NCBI GenBank assembly: GCA_965153355.1
Contig: OZ231126.1
Location: forward strand, 17,856,001 to 17,920,000
Source: Flaccisagitta enflata
Lineage: Eukaryota; Chaetognatha; Sagittoidea; Aphragmophora
Length of the DNA stretch: 64,000 nucleotides
Direction: 5' to 3'
The notes under the pieces are model-generated. The model was given only the letters and a program-made list of their open reading frames with translations. It ran no database searches and was not told the origin of the DNA. The translations under genes were made by a program, and so were the position numbers. This document shows positions 23,400 through 35,263 of this stretch, in pieces (positions within the stretch are counted from its first letter, which is position 1; every line of letters begins with the position of its first letter).

Positions 23400-23940
23400 C
23401 CTTGGAAATGGAGGCCAGAATTCTCCAATTTACAAAGGATGAAAACCTTGCAAGCTTTCAGTTGTGTTTACTCCGGATTGCACACAACTATCCTTTACAA
23501 TTAACAAAAGTCAGAGTGCCGCAATTAGCCAAAACTGGCTTTTCCCTGGCAAGAGCTTGTTTCCTTTGCTCAAATGCTGTAAAATGAGTCGTCGCGCGAC
23601 ATTCAAATCGATCGGGAACCATCGTTAGGGTGACAATAAAGTTTCCAAAGACACCCATAGCAGAGATAAAATTTGATTAATAGAATCATTGGTTCCAATG
23701 CTAAATCAATGCAAACTTCATTCTCATTCTAACCATGGTTCCCGATCGAATTGAAAGTCGCGCTAGGGCTCGTTATAAAGGACTTCTGCAAAGGAAACAG
23801 ATGATCGCCCGGAAAAAGCCAGTTTTGACCGTTGTCGGCACTCTGACCAAAAATCACAATTTAAGAACCACTTCCAAAGCGAAAGGAGTTCATCGAGGAA
23901 AGGTTCTGAAGAGTTACGAAGCCCGTGAATTGGAGAGACT
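23400..23940. repeat. Long diverged inverted repeat (foldback)
   Basis: The left arm ~23425-23635 and right arm ~23728-23935 are reverse complements with moderate divergence. Matching blocks include GATCGGGAACCAT with ATGGTTCCCGATC, CTTTGCTCAAATGC with GCAAAGGAAAC, AAACTGGCTTTTCC with GGAAAAAGCCAGTTTT, AGAGTGCCGC with CGGCACTCTGAC, and TCTCCAATTTAC with GAATTGGAGAG. The spacer is ~90 bp. The open frames on each arm are mirror images of the same repeat and not independent genes. Confidence 0.75.
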
Positions 23941-24401
23941 TCATTCATAATGAAATGAATGAGCAAATGATAAATGAAGGGATGAACGAATGGATTAACT
24001 ATTGAACGGAAGCTATCTTTAAATGAACGAATTCCAAAATGTGCAAATGAATGAATGACTGCATGATACTGCATAGGAACACCACCTGGCATTGTGAACT
24101 GACATTGTGAACTTCTTAAATTTGCTCAAAGCGCAATGCGGCCATTCATACTTAGATTGCCACACAAATCGAATATATAATCGGAACAACCACGAGTTAG
24201 AACAAAACCAAACTAGGGAGACGAGGAAGATGAAGAAGAGAAGGGGGAGAGTGGAAACAGACAGCTTGAGGCTGTAGTCGAAAACTTGCCTAATATCCAA
24301 TCTACACTCTACAGGCACGTTCCATCCCAAGGATTTAAACTTCATCTTCCCCTAGGCGCAAAAGCCACCAGCCTCAAGGCAGAATGTTCCTTGAAAGTTG
24401 T

Positions 24402-24690
<289 letters not shown>

Positions 24691-25053
24691 TCCTTCATTC
24701 TTTCTTTCTCTCTTCTTTTTTTCCCTTTTTTCTCACAAAAGCATGAGCATGTGCGCAGCTTCCTGATAAAGTAATATCAAACTACATTCACATAGATTTC
24801 CATTATTCTGAGGTAAGTTATTTCGGGCTTTGATCGTATTTTTCCGTGGCCTGTTTCGCGGTCTATATTAAGGACCCGGGTCTCTTGAAAAAGATTTCAA
24901 GAATTCTTCCAAAAAAAAAAAAAAAAAAAAAAAATCTCGGCTCAACTTTGATCTTTTTTATTTCTTCAAGGAGCAAATTACATACGCGATATTTCCGCTA
25001 ATTTCACAGGGGAAAATATGAAAACGGTATTTACGTTTCATCATTCGGGCAGC

Positions 25054-25056
<3 letters not shown>
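24691..25056. other. Unassigned sequence with a 24-base A-run
   Basis: A poly(A) run at about 24910-24934 might be a retroposon tail, but no body is recognised upstream. Confidence 0.4.
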
Positions 25057-25315
<259 letters not shown>

Positions 25316-25679
25316 ACATCTTGGGAAAGAAGGCAACTGAATGAAAAAAAGAAAAAGATACAAAAAAACAAAAACCGAAAAAAAGACATATCGACTCACC
25401 AGATCACAGGCTTGAGAGGAATCCATTTTTAGAGATGTCAAGAAAGAGAAAAAAATGAGGCTAAAAAAAGGATTAAAGAAAGAAGACATTTTTAAAGTAA
25501 TTTAGAGTATTTGCTTTTCAACGTGTGCCTGGGGCTCTCCCGGGGGATAAAAGCTCTTCCCCGCAAAATGAAACAGATCGTGACATAAAATGCCTTTTCT
25601 AAATGTCATCAAAGTTGATGACAAAGAATTCAAAGGATGACGTTATTCTGACGATGATGATGTTGATAATGACCACAAT

Positions 25680-25727
25680 CAGATGATGATGATGATGATG
25701 ATGCTGATGATGATAATGATGATGATA

Positions 25728-25793
<66 letters not shown>

Positions 25794-25794
25794 T

Positions 25795-25876
<82 letters not shown>

Positions 25877-25905
25877 AATGATTATGATGATGATACTGAT
25901 TATGA
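25680..25905 (+). repeat. (GAT)n microsatellite
   Basis: About 70 GAT units with GCT, AAT and GTT interruptions; the surrounding 25640-25920 is degenerate GAT. Confidence 0.95.
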
Positions 25906-26045
25906 TTATGAGGTGGAGGAAGAGGAGGATGGTTCCAGTGCACTGGTCCCCGGCAACAACGAAGACGACGATAAAGATGACGAGAAGGAGGTTTACAAAG
26001 TACAAATAGATAATAAATACGGGGGGGGGTGAAATTCCACTGTCA

Positions 26046-26148
<103 letters not shown>

Positions 26149-26359
26149 TTTGTCTTGGTGTCAGAGCGGAGGCGAGGATCACCCTTGATAATCAAATGCA
26201 CCCACACAATTCTTAAGAAAGTTACTTCTTTGTGCGCTTGACGTGAAGACTGTCTAGCACAAACTTTGTGGCAATGAGTAAGAAATCAGAGAGTCTCTTT
26301 ATTCAATTCTCTTTCTCTTACTCCAGTCATTCATGATTATCTACAATATCTATATATGT

Positions 26360-26720
26360 CTGGATGGACTAACAAATCTTATCTGTTAGAGGCGAAATTC
26401 TGTTATAGCCAATATAGGAGATAAAGTTGAAGGGACTATGAATTTGCATACCTTATATGCGAAATTCCATAAGTAACGGGTCCGTTAGAGTGCAATTTAA
26501 CTACTGTAAATTTAACAATCTATAATGGAACTGATGCCCATCAGAAACAGTTGAACCATGAAACAACGGATGTCAAGGGACCAACCAATTTTATCTGTTA
26601 TAGGTGGAGTTCTCTTTTTGCCACTTTATAAGCTAAAAAAAAAAAGAAAGAAATAAAATGACAGGTGGGTTCTGTTACTCTTGTAGCCAGTATTACTACG
26701 CCAGAAAAAAAAAATGCACC
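26360..26720. repeat. Cluster of decayed Tigger/pogo-like ends
   Basis: Minus-strand CAGTAGTTAAATTGCACTCT then AACGGACCCGTTACTTATGG at about 26510-26470, beside TA, resembles a Tigger end. TCTGTTAGAGGCGAAATTCT (26381) and TCTGTTATAGGTGGAGTTCT (26593) are direct repeats of the same kind. Confidence 0.35.
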
Positions 26721-26779
26721 CTTTTGTTGATTATTTTCATTTTCAGGCTAATATGGTCTGTTTTAAATTCGTTATCATC

Positions 26780-26869
26780 ATTCACGCTGTTCGCGTGTGC
26801 CGTTTACTCTGTATAGGACTATCCATTCACGCTGTTCGCGTGTGCCGTTTACTCTGTATAGGACTATCT
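26780..26869 (+). repeat. 45-bp tandem duplication
   Basis: ATTCACGCTGTTCGCGTGTG plus CCGTTTACTCTGTATAGGAC is repeated immediately with no change seen. It encloses a GCTGTTCGCGTG word but no longer structure. Confidence 0.9.
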
Positions 26870-27735
26870 GTGCTTTAATGTTAATGTACTTTTATAACCC
26901 AATAAGCTGTGGTGGTTCAGGTGTACTGTTGCTCTGTATTTTTCATGAAAATACATGATTCTCTCTCTGTGTAAGTTTTTTTGAAGATTTTCAAATTCTC
27001 TTTCATTCTGGACCAATCCAAGGTCTGTATCTCAAAACGTTTAGAAGTTACAGCTTATCAAAGTCAACCTCTTTTTAAAAAAAAAAATGCTCTTTTTTCA
27101 ATAGGATTGTAAAACAATGGTTTTACTCTTTCTTATGCCATTCCTTAACGAAAAATAGCTAGAAATGACAGACTGGAGCCAAGTAAAAGTTCAAATTCAT
27201 TCTAATGGTCTAAGATTTTGGTCGATTATCTTTTAATTCAATATAACTATTAACCATTTAAAAATGCGGCTTTTTTGATGATTCGCGTAGTACAGGGTGT
27301 GTCTGCACTAACAACGACAAACACTCAAAAAGTTTTAATAAGGAGTTTCATCATTCAGACAAATGGCCCAACGGAGAGACGTGGACACAGAGACTGATAG
27401 AAGCTCATGCTCGCTCTAAAAGCGATATGGTTTATGACTTAAATAGAAAGCGTCGACCTTTATCTTCTAGTATAAGTATTCCTAAGACGATCGTTTTTCG
27501 ATTTTCCAATGACTTCCTTTGTTTTCCCTTCTTTCCCTGGGTTACCATGAAAAATTGCGATTTTTTCCTCTCTGGGTTTCAAAATGTCAAAGGTCATCGG
27601 ATAAATCGGATTTCTTTTCCTTTCTTCTTTTTCTTTTTCATTTCCTCATCATCGAAAGTAAACAGGGAGAAAAAATCTTAAAACAGAAAAAAGGCGCCAT
27701 GAAAACCTTCCGAAAATTATTCGACATTTGGTTTT
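26870..27735. other. Unassigned sequence
   Basis: Apart from a copy of the dispersed GACCAATC...CGTTTAGAAGTTA motif at 27010-27054, nothing is recognised. The 84-codon frame at 27427 has no domain. Confidence 0.4.
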
Positions 27736-27744
27736 TTGAGTGAG

Positions 27745-27904
<160 letters not shown>

Positions 27905-27960
27905 GCAATAACAGAAAGAAAGGAAGAATGAAAAGCAAGAAGAATACTCAAGAAAACTAA

Positions 27961-28136
27961 TTTTTAGTCGCGGACACGCGACTCTACACCTTGCCGTGTC
28001 GGTCGGTAGGTCGGTAGGTCCGTCGGTCCGTCCGTCGGTCCATCCGTCCGTCACATTTTTGATTTCCGAGCGGTTTTCGCGTTACTGCTCCTGCCCAACC
28101 GTCCGCGACTGGATTGCCGTCTATCCGGCCTTGTTT
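27961..28136 (+). mobile_element. Fam-1 element
   Basis: TTAGTCGCGGACACGCGACT, CTCTACACCTTGCCGTGTC, a GTCGGTAGGTCC...GTCC run, GAGCGGTTTTCGCGTTACTG, CTCCTGCCCAACCGTCCGCG and TATCCGGCCTTGTTT. The copy at 32191-32340 is very similar. Confidence 0.85.
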
Positions 28137-28518
28137 CTTTCCGATCCCCGTGCCTACTCCTCTCACTCTTTACTCTACCTTACACGCGGTGTGAGTCACG
28201 TTTGTCGGCCTTTTAGTCTTACCGGTGTTCTCCATCTCGTTTCCACGTTGATTAGATAACAAAAGCCAAAAAGAACAAAAAAGAACAGAAAAGAAAAAAA
28301 AAGAAAAAAAAAAAGAAAAAAAAATCCAGAAAAGTCGCGTTCGGGCTGAGTTTTAGGCTAGTCCTAGGTATGGGTTAGGCCCTATCAACAAAGGCAAGAG
28401 ATATCTAATACATACGTCCTGCCTTGAGAATCTTAAGTTGAGCTGTTCTAGGCTGCACTTTGAAAGGTACAATGAGAGTTACGATGGCACTTTTTAGGTT
28501 TTTATTCTTTAGTATTTT

Positions 28519-28661
28519 AACGTGCGTCAAAACACGACAATAAGAAGCTCTGGTCTTTGGTCGGTTAGTCGGTTGGTTGGTTGGTTGGTTGGTTGGTTGG
28601 TCTGTCGTATTCGTTCGACGATCCACACGGAGCACACGTACTTGGTCTTCTTGGCCTTGTT
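28519..28661 (+). mobile_element. Fam-1c element
   Basis: CGTGCGTCAAAACACGAC, AAGAAGCTCTGGTC, a GGTTGG run, TTCGTTCGACGATCCACACG and a terminal CTTCTTGGCCTTGTT, matching the 3' end of 15238-15343. Confidence 0.6.
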
Positions 28662-29764
28662 ATTTAGTGTTTAGTTTTTGTGATCTTACAAACAGTTTTG
28701 ATATTAGTATTACCATATGACATGTGCAACAATTCATCCTACACAAAACTCATACAATTAATCAAAAGGAAACAGAAATTGAAAAAAATATGTATCAGTA
28801 CAGGTATTAGTATTTGAATTACTTTTAGCATTAGACGATCGGACTTAAGGATGAACATGGTTGAAGCTTATGAAACCTCACGAGAAATATTGATTTGCTT
28901 GATTAGGCTTTCCTTTTGCTGCCTTTTGCTGATGCTATCAAATTAGTCTTTTAATGCTTTACGCAACGATTCCCACCCACGGGATTTTTTTTATATTTCA
29001 TTTCAGATGAATTTCCTGGCATACGTAATCATTAAGTCTCCTAATGAATTAAATTGTGTGTTTGAGGTTCAAACGAAATACAAATAATCATCATCATAAA
29101 AGTTCACAACTAGCGACTATCACACCGAAGACTAAATGTGGATAGAAATGATTTTAGTGGCTATGGTTGTAAAATGTCACCGACAGATGGAAGGATGGTT
29201 GGACGGACAGAGCCTTCCATGGAGGTGGTCTTACGGAAGGGCGGACCATCTGGTTGTATAGCGATAAAATCATATAAGGTGCCATCATTACGGTCTTTTT
29301 TCCATTTTCCATGGCCCACGTACCTCAATAAAGCTAGTATCTTTTGAATCCGCTTGTAACGAATATGCGAATCATTTCTTTTTGTTTTATCTCTTAGCAA
29401 TAACAGAAATCCGCCAATAATGGAAACAATTTATCGGTACCTTGACATCCGTTATTGCGGGGTTTAACCATCTTCTATCGAGGGCGCCACCCAAGATGTC
29501 TTTGCACTCTTCACTATCTTATCTCCAATTATCCAATTCATCTATGTCTGTAACGAATCTTCATCTATGTACAAATCAGTAATTAAAACTAACCACAAGT
29601 CAATTCAAACGTTTAGCGTAATAGAGGGACATGTAGAGCATTTGGTACTCCCACAACTTGAATTTCGATTGAGCCGCATTAGCGACCAAATTTGCGTGCT
29701 TTGAAAATTGGATTAGTATCGATTAGGTTTGTAAATCTTGTAGGATACAGGGCTTTTCTTTTTT
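28662..29764. other. Unassigned sequence
   Basis: No gene or structured repeat, except a weak Tigger-like block near 29400-29480 (GACATCCGTTATTGCGG). Confidence 0.4.
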
Positions 29765-30860
29765 TGGGGCAGCGGTCCCAAAGGAAAAAAGGTGCTGTAG
29801 AAATCTGTCTGTCCATCAATACATCTGTCTGTCTGTACGTCCATCCTTACATCCATTTGTCCACCTTGCCTTTCCTCAGGGCTTCGTTTCCGTCAGGTCC
29901 TTTTCACATTTTCATTTTTTTGTTGATTTTTCATGTTATTCGATGGAAATTCTGGACTCTTTTTTTTTTTGTCAATTCTCCATGTTATTTAATGAAAATT
30001 TTGCATTTTTTTGCCAACTTTCCATATTACCCAATGGTTTTGGGGCAGCGGCCCCGAAGGGGACGATGTCCTGTAGAACACAGGGGACTTTCGTTCGTTC
30101 GTCCGTCCGTCCGTTCGTTCGTTCGTCCCCCCCCCCCCCTCATCGGGCCCCTCAGGCCTCAAATCTGACCTCTCAGGCCTCAAATCTGACCTCTCAGGCC
30201 TCAAATCTGACCTCTAAGCCCTCAAATTTGACCTCTCAGGTCTCAAATCTGACCTCTCAGGCCTCAAATCCAGCCTCTCAGGTCTCAAACCTGGCCTCTC
30301 AGACCTCAAATCCAAATTCTCAGGGCCAGCTATCTCAAGCTTCCGATTGACATTCTCAGGCCTTACATAAGCCTTCTTAGACCTCAGATAAGGCTCTTGA
30401 AGGCCTTCAGTCAGCATCTCATCCACTTCTTGAGGCAGGAAAAGCAAAATTCCCCCTGTGTTCTACAGGACATCGTCCCCTTCGGGGCCGCTGCCCTGCT
30501 TCCCCTCACTCCAATTCACAATCACTCAAAGCAGGGCAACGGGTATCGCTGACCACATTTTGCCCTTGGGCGACCTGTTTATTTTGTTTTGTTTTGTTTG
30601 TTTTTTTTTTTTTTTTTTGCATTTTTTAATTTTTGGTCAATGTTTCATGGCATTCAATGAATTTTGGCATCTCATGCAGATTGATGGATGAACGGACGGA
30701 CGGATGGATGGATGGACCAATTAACGGATGGATGGACAGATTCCCCCTGTGTTCTACAAGACTTCATCCCCTTTGGGGACACTGCCCTTCTCCCCCTCCA
30801 CTTTAATCACAGAGCACGGGTTCCGCTGACCATTTTCTGCTTTTAGGCTGCTGTTCTTTT
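29765..30860 (+). mobile_element. Outer Fam-2 element with its own ~45-bp array
   Basis: The 5' module GGGGCAGCGGTCCCAAAGG with GTGCTGTAGAA is followed by GTCT/ATCC repeats. Next come diverged ~45-bp repeats (TTTTGTCAATTCTCCATGTT, ATTTAATGAAAATTTT) at about 29910-30040 that resume at 30625-30670. A GGAC/GGAT run follows, then the inverted module ATTCCCCCTGTGTTCTACAA, ATCCCCTTTGGGGACACTGC and the tail GCACGGGTTCCGCTGACC. The internal array is split by the inner element at 30041-30580, so the two parts belong to one older copy. Confidence 0.65.
30041..30580 (+). mobile_element. Inner Fam-2 element carrying a 21-bp array
   Basis: GGGGCAGCGGCCCCGAAGGG, GACGATGTCCTGTAGAACAC, a GTTC/GTCC run, a 21-bp array at 30146-30385 (unit CTCTCAGGCCTCAAATCTGAC), and the inverted module CCCCTGTGTTCTACAGGACA, TCGTCCCCTTCGGGGCCGCT. 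The tail contains GCAGGGCAACGGGTATCGCT and GACCACATTTTGCCCTTGGG. The ends match the copy at 18661-19213. Confidence 0.8.
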
Positions 30861-30892
30861 CCTTTTTTCTCTCTCTTTTTCTCTACTTCTAC

Positions 30893-30997
30893 TTTTTCTT
30901 CTTCTTCTTCTTCTTCTTCTTCTTCTTCTTCTTCTTCTTCTTCTTCTTCTTCTTCTTCTTCTCATTTTCATCTCAATCTCTTCGTGTAAGTCTCAGC

Positions 30998-31055
<58 letters not shown>
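30893..31055 (+). repeat. (CTT)n and (CT)n microsatellites
   Basis: (CTT)n at about 30893-30962 and (CT)n at about 31003-31055. Confidence 0.95.
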
Positions 31056-31058
<3 letters not shown>

Positions 31059-31436
31059 TGAGAGTTGTAAATCCCATAAATAGCTCGGAAGCCATGATTT
31101 TATCACCATGGCCATGGAGATATATCACTTGCGGACAGTTGATTGATTTACCGAAGCAGTAGTAATTAGTATAGACTGAGAAGAATAGAGAAGACCTGGT
31201 GATTAATTGCAAATCAGAACTTTAAATCTTCTCTATTTTTTTTTATTATTATCATTTTATTATATACTTTTTTATTAATTTAAAGTTTAGTTTAATAGAC
31301 GAGCAGATTAACGGTCCAACGGAAGACGGACCGACTGATAAAGGACTTGAGTTGTCAAGTTTGCTCGTTTGGATATTTTTAGTACTTCCATTTATCTACG
31401 TAAAAGGCAGACAGACACACGGACAGAAAGACTCAA

Positions 31437-31735
<299 letters not shown>

Positions 31736-31941
31736 TATAGTTGTGTCAAATGGAACGTCCATTGCGGATTGTTTGATGGCATCAATAGGTTAATGGGAGG
31801 CTGGCAGGCAAACGAGAAAAGGCTCGATAAAAAGGAAAATTAGCTGTGATGTATGATCATATCACATTTAGACATTGTACATGAAAATTATAGCATTAAA
31901 TGAAAATAATAACATTAAAGATGCTTCCCTATTTTTTTTCT

Positions 31942-32128
31942 TTTTAGTTGCGGACACGCAACTCTATAAGAGGCTTTGTCCGTCCGTCGGTTGGTCGGTC
32001 GGTCGGTTGGTCGGTTGGTTGGTTGGTTGGTCGGTCCGTAGAGGTGATCGAGTCGAAAAGTGGGAAAATGCGTATTTCTGCCCCTGCCCACCCGTCCGCA
32101 ACTGGTGGCCGTGTATCCGGCCTTGTTT
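31942..32128 (+). mobile_element. Fam-1b element, complete
   Basis: TAGTTGCGGACACGCAACT, CTCTATAAGAGGCTTTGTCC, a GGTCGGTTGG run, GAGTCGAAAAGTGGGAAAAT, CCCCTGCCCACCCGTCCGCA and the full GCCGTGTATCCGGCCTTGTT end. This complete copy ties subtype 1b to Fam-1. Confidence 0.85.
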
Positions 32129-32190
32129 TTTAATAGACGGAAACGTGCTTCTTATGAAAGCAAATCGAAAGTATAATATCAAATGGTAGA

Positions 32191-32340
32191 AAAAACAAGG
32201 CCGGATACACGGAAATTCAGTCGCGGATGGTTGGGCAGGAGCAGAAATGCGAAAACCGCTCGGGATTCAAAAATGTGACGGACGGACCTACCGACCGACC
32301 GACACGGCAAGGTGTAGAGTCGCGTGTCCGCGACTAAAAA
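32191..32340 (-). mobile_element. Fam-1 element, complete
   Basis: On the minus strand: AGTCGCGGACACGCGACT, CTACACCTTGCCGTGTCGG, GTCGGTAGGTCCGTCC, GAGCGGTTTTCGCATTTCTG, GCCCAACCATCCGCGACT and CCGTGTATCCGGCCTTGTT. It faces the 31942-32128 copy tail to tail, 60 bp apart. Confidence 0.85.
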
Positions 32341-32904
32341 CTTAATGCAACCAATTTCTTCTCTGCTCACCAAGGATTCTATATGAGAATTATGTATTCT
32401 TAATCGCTTCGTGATCGGTCCGTCGATCAGATCTTCGTTCTCACATTTTTTGTCCAGTTAAGTTTTTGTCTTTACCCATCCGACGGTCTGTCCATCAGTC
32501 AATATGTTTCGGTTCTTCATCTCTTATACTGCCCCTGCCCATCGATACGCAACTCTTTAGGCGGGTTTCATTTTCACAAAAGCAATGAAAATCCCTTGTT
32601 ATCGGTAATGTTCTCCAACAGAAAGGGAAAAGCTTTGTAATAAACGTTAAGACCAAATGGTATATCGAGCCATTTAACGCTAAGCCCATTGGCGAGGAGC
32701 ATTTAAAATTCCAATCGTTAAGTCGGAGATAACGGAGGAAAAAAAATGCTGCAAAGCGCTGGATCATTATTGGATATTTACCAGTAATGGCGGCTGTCGC
32801 CGTGAGGAAAAAAGTCGTAAGCGTTGTTCACTTTTCACCAAGCATTTGTCTTCAGTCACTGCAACTTTTTTATTTGTTAGATCAAATTGAGAGCAATTGT
32901 ATGT
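32341..32904. other. Unassigned sequence
   Basis: A relic TGCCCCTGCCCATCGATACG near 32528 looks like a Fam-1b 3' half. Nothing else is recognised. Confidence 0.4.
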
Positions 32905-33350
32905 ATTGGTTGCACTGAAAATCAGAGAAAAATAGGACTGAGCCAAATGAGCTAGATGAGCTAAGATATTCAAAATCACTCAACTAGACAACCAGCTATG
33001 CTTACTGACATGCTTTCTTGTATTTGCATGCTTAAATCATAATTTATTCATCTGTTTTAAAATCAGAAAAAAAAGCAAGCTAAATGAGCTAAATGAGCTT
33101 AATGAGCTAGAATATTCAAAAACACCTTCACAGATGAGCAACTCTGCTCACTGACATGCTTTCTTGTATTTGCATGTGCAAACATGTATCAAAAAATTTA
33201 TTCATTTATCGCATTATAAACCAGAAAAACAGACTGAGCTGAATGAGCTAAATGAGCTAAGATGCTCAAAAACACCCTCACAGATGAGCAGATATGCTCA
33301 TGAACATGTTTTCTTGTATTTGCATGCTCAAACAAACATAAATACACTCC
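32905..33350 (+). repeat. ~147-bp tandem repeat, three copies
   Basis: TGACATGCTTTCTTGTATTT recurs at 33006, 33152 and 33301. Each copy also has TGAGCTAAATGAGCTAA repeats and CACAGATGAGCA. Confidence 0.85.
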
Positions 33351-33593
33351 TTTTTTGATCCTACTCAAAATCATAAAAAATCGGAAAAAATTCAATTCGC
33401 AATTTTCATAAATAAATCTTTAAAAATTCATAGCGCAAAAAATATTTGTCGTAGAGCATTCTGCTTGGCGCCAAATGAAAGAGAATTATCAAATTTACTT
33501 ACCCTATCAATTTCGTCCGAGGGTACAATCGGTCGGTGGAGACCCTCAACTTCCGCATAAGAAAATGAAAACCCTGTTTCTCTCAAATATGTC

Positions 33594-33622
33594 AAAAAGT
33601 CGAAGACTGACTTCGACTTTTT
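33594..33622. repeat. Perfect 12-bp-stem hairpin
   Basis: AAAAAGTCGAAG, a five-base loop ACTGA, then CTTCGACTTTTT, about 30 bp upstream of the BEL/Pao insertion point. A regulatory role is not shown. Confidence 0.6.
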
Positions 33623-33648
33623 TCCCGATTAATGTGAATACGTGAGCG

Positions 33649-33653
33649 AGTGA
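33649..33653. repeat. 5-bp target site duplication, left
   Basis: AGTGA directly before the 5' LTR; the same five bases follow the 3' LTR at 42407-42411. Five bp is the usual duplication for BEL/Pao and Gypsy integrases. Confidence 0.9.
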
Positions 33654-34570
33654 TGTTAGAAATGTATGTCCGTCCGTTTGTTAAGTATGTGTGCTTTTGT
33701 TTCTTTTGCGTGCTTTTGGCTTTTCTTCTTTCTCTATCATTCAATGCCGGTGTCTTTTGTTTCTCGCCATTTTTTATATTGAACGCTAGATGGGTAACCA
33801 TATGGTTGCGCCTTGTATTTTGTGCCATTTGTTTTTATTACGTAGGCATACATACGTAACTCGTCTTTCGTATCATCCAATTTTTGGATTGATTGATTTT
33901 ATTTATTTGCGGCATTGCTTCCTAAAGTGATTGATTGATTTTTCGTGATTGATTGAATGTGCCCTTGGAGTTTGCTAATTTCAATAATCTCTCATCTTTT
34001 TATTGCAGATGAACTTATGAACGGACAATTAACGTTAATTTGACTTCGACAGACTGTGGGTTGAAACCAACGAAAGTGGGCCTAAAAGTAAGTTTTATAG
34101 ACGCGTCTTTGCTTTTATTAACGTTGTTTTTATCTTGTCTTCCGGTCTGTTATTTTTGTCTTTTGCCCTTTTGCATTTTTATCGCCGGATTTTAGTATGG
34201 TTTTTATCGCTTGCCCGATCAGCTGACTATGGGGATGATATGGATGAATCTAATGGGATAGGCCGGGGCAGGGGCAGGTATTATCAGGTGGCATGGGCTC
34301 TGAAGAAGATGAACATGTTGTCATGTGCTGTTTCTGTCCTTTATTGTGTCCTGTCTCGATTTCATGTTATCTTTTGCGTTTGCTGATCAAAATTAACGCC
34401 CACTTTCCCTTTCATTTTTCCCCCCTCTCTTCAGTTGTTGAAATTTTTATGGAATAAACGAGACGATCGCCTTCCTATTTTCCAATCGGCCAACTTTCTT
34501 TCACCACAAGTCGTCAGTCAGATAGACGCTCATAGACAGTGCCAGTTGAAACTCGTGGGCGTAACTTATA
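33654..34570 (+). repeat. 5' LTR
   Basis: Starts TGTTAGAAATG and ends GTAACTTATA. It matches the 3' LTR except for two substitutions (33680, 34225) and a one-base C-run indel near 34420. It contains splice-like signals (TTTTTATTGCAG before 34009; AAAAGTAAGTTTT near 34087; CCCTCTCTTCAG before 34434) and AATAAA near 34453. Short frames inside are identical in both LTRs and look spurious. Confidence 0.92.
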
Positions 34571-34633
34571 TTTCAACAATTTAAAAACGACGCGATTCTT
34601 TCCATCTTCGACCTCCGAAAGCGAAATTGGACA
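34571..34633 (+). promoter_or_regulatory. Leader between 5' LTR and gag
   Basis: 63 bp, starting TTTCAACAATTT. A primer-binding site would be expected here, but no TGG-initiated tRNA complement adjoins the LTR. Confidence 0.4.
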
Positions 34634-35263
34634 ATGGCAGCCGCGCGTAGCGACGACACCGTCTCGACTGCTTCAACGTCATCTCGTGTATCTCACTTCG
34701 GTTTGAATCAGTGTCCGAGGTCGAATCGTTTGCGCGCAATGAGGAACGACATCACTGCGGAAATGGAAGGATGCCGGCGCCTTTTCGACGCCGTCGCCAC
34801 TTGCACCGAAGGGACGAACGACTTCGATGACGCCGCCTGCGAATCAGATGGCGCTCGGCACGGCCTTCGGGATATGGTGTACGACTTTATATCATACGCA
34901 AGGCAGATGGCGCTCGACTCGATGCCCGGCGACCCTCTTCGATTCGCGGCGTCCACTCTGCGTCGAATTCGGCGTGAATGGGACTCCATGCGTTTCTTCG
35001 ATCGTGAAAACTATCCAGAGGGTTTTCCTTCCAACGCCGACATAGTCAACGCAGTGAATACGACATCGGGAATCGTAAAAGACCCGTCAATGAATTCTCA
35101 TGGAACAGTCTCCCAACTGACACTCACGCCGCCCGTGACAATGTTAATGGCGCTCCAACTCCAAGGATGCGAACGTCGTCGCCAAACCCCGACGGATCCG
35201 AATACTTGCCACTTCCGGTCCCTCGACATGGTGCGCAATCTCCAACTGGCGGTCAATTCTTAA
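34634..35263 (+). CDS. gag: Gag N-terminal portion
   Basis: The first ATG after the leader opens a 209-codon frame. It begins MAAARSDDTVSTASTSSRVS, with further Ser/Asp/Arg-rich sequence and a helical central part (VYDFISYARQMALDSM). No known domain is recognised; position and codon use link it to the Gag frame that follows. The next frame (-1 relative to this one) is already open well upstream of 35167, so the frames overlap by 170 bp or more. Either a single-base indel or a programmed -1 shift joins them. This is structural protein of a virus-like particle, by family knowledge. Confidence 0.6.
   Translation: MAAARSDDTVSTASTSSRVSHFGLNQCPRSNRLRAMRNDITAEMEGCRRLFDAVATCTEGTNDFDDAACESDGARHGLRDMVYDFISYARQMALDSMPGDPLRFAASTLRRIRREWDSMRFFDRENYPEGFPSNADIVNAVNTTSGIVKDPSMNSHGTVSQLTLTPPVTMLMALQLQGCERRRQTPTDPNTCHFRSLDMVRNLQLAVNS

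Noticed and set aside
23735-23950. Basic 71-aa protein
   Set aside because: It lies entirely on one arm of an inverted repeat whose other arm encodes an unrelated frame; no domain is recognised.
33594-33622. Bacterial-type terminator
   Set aside because: The hairpin plus T-run has that shape, but the window is clearly eukaryotic, so no terminator is called.
33650-34386. Small ORFs inside the LTR (also 41457-42223)
   Set aside because: Present identically in both LTRs simply because the LTRs are duplicated; no domain or codon signal.
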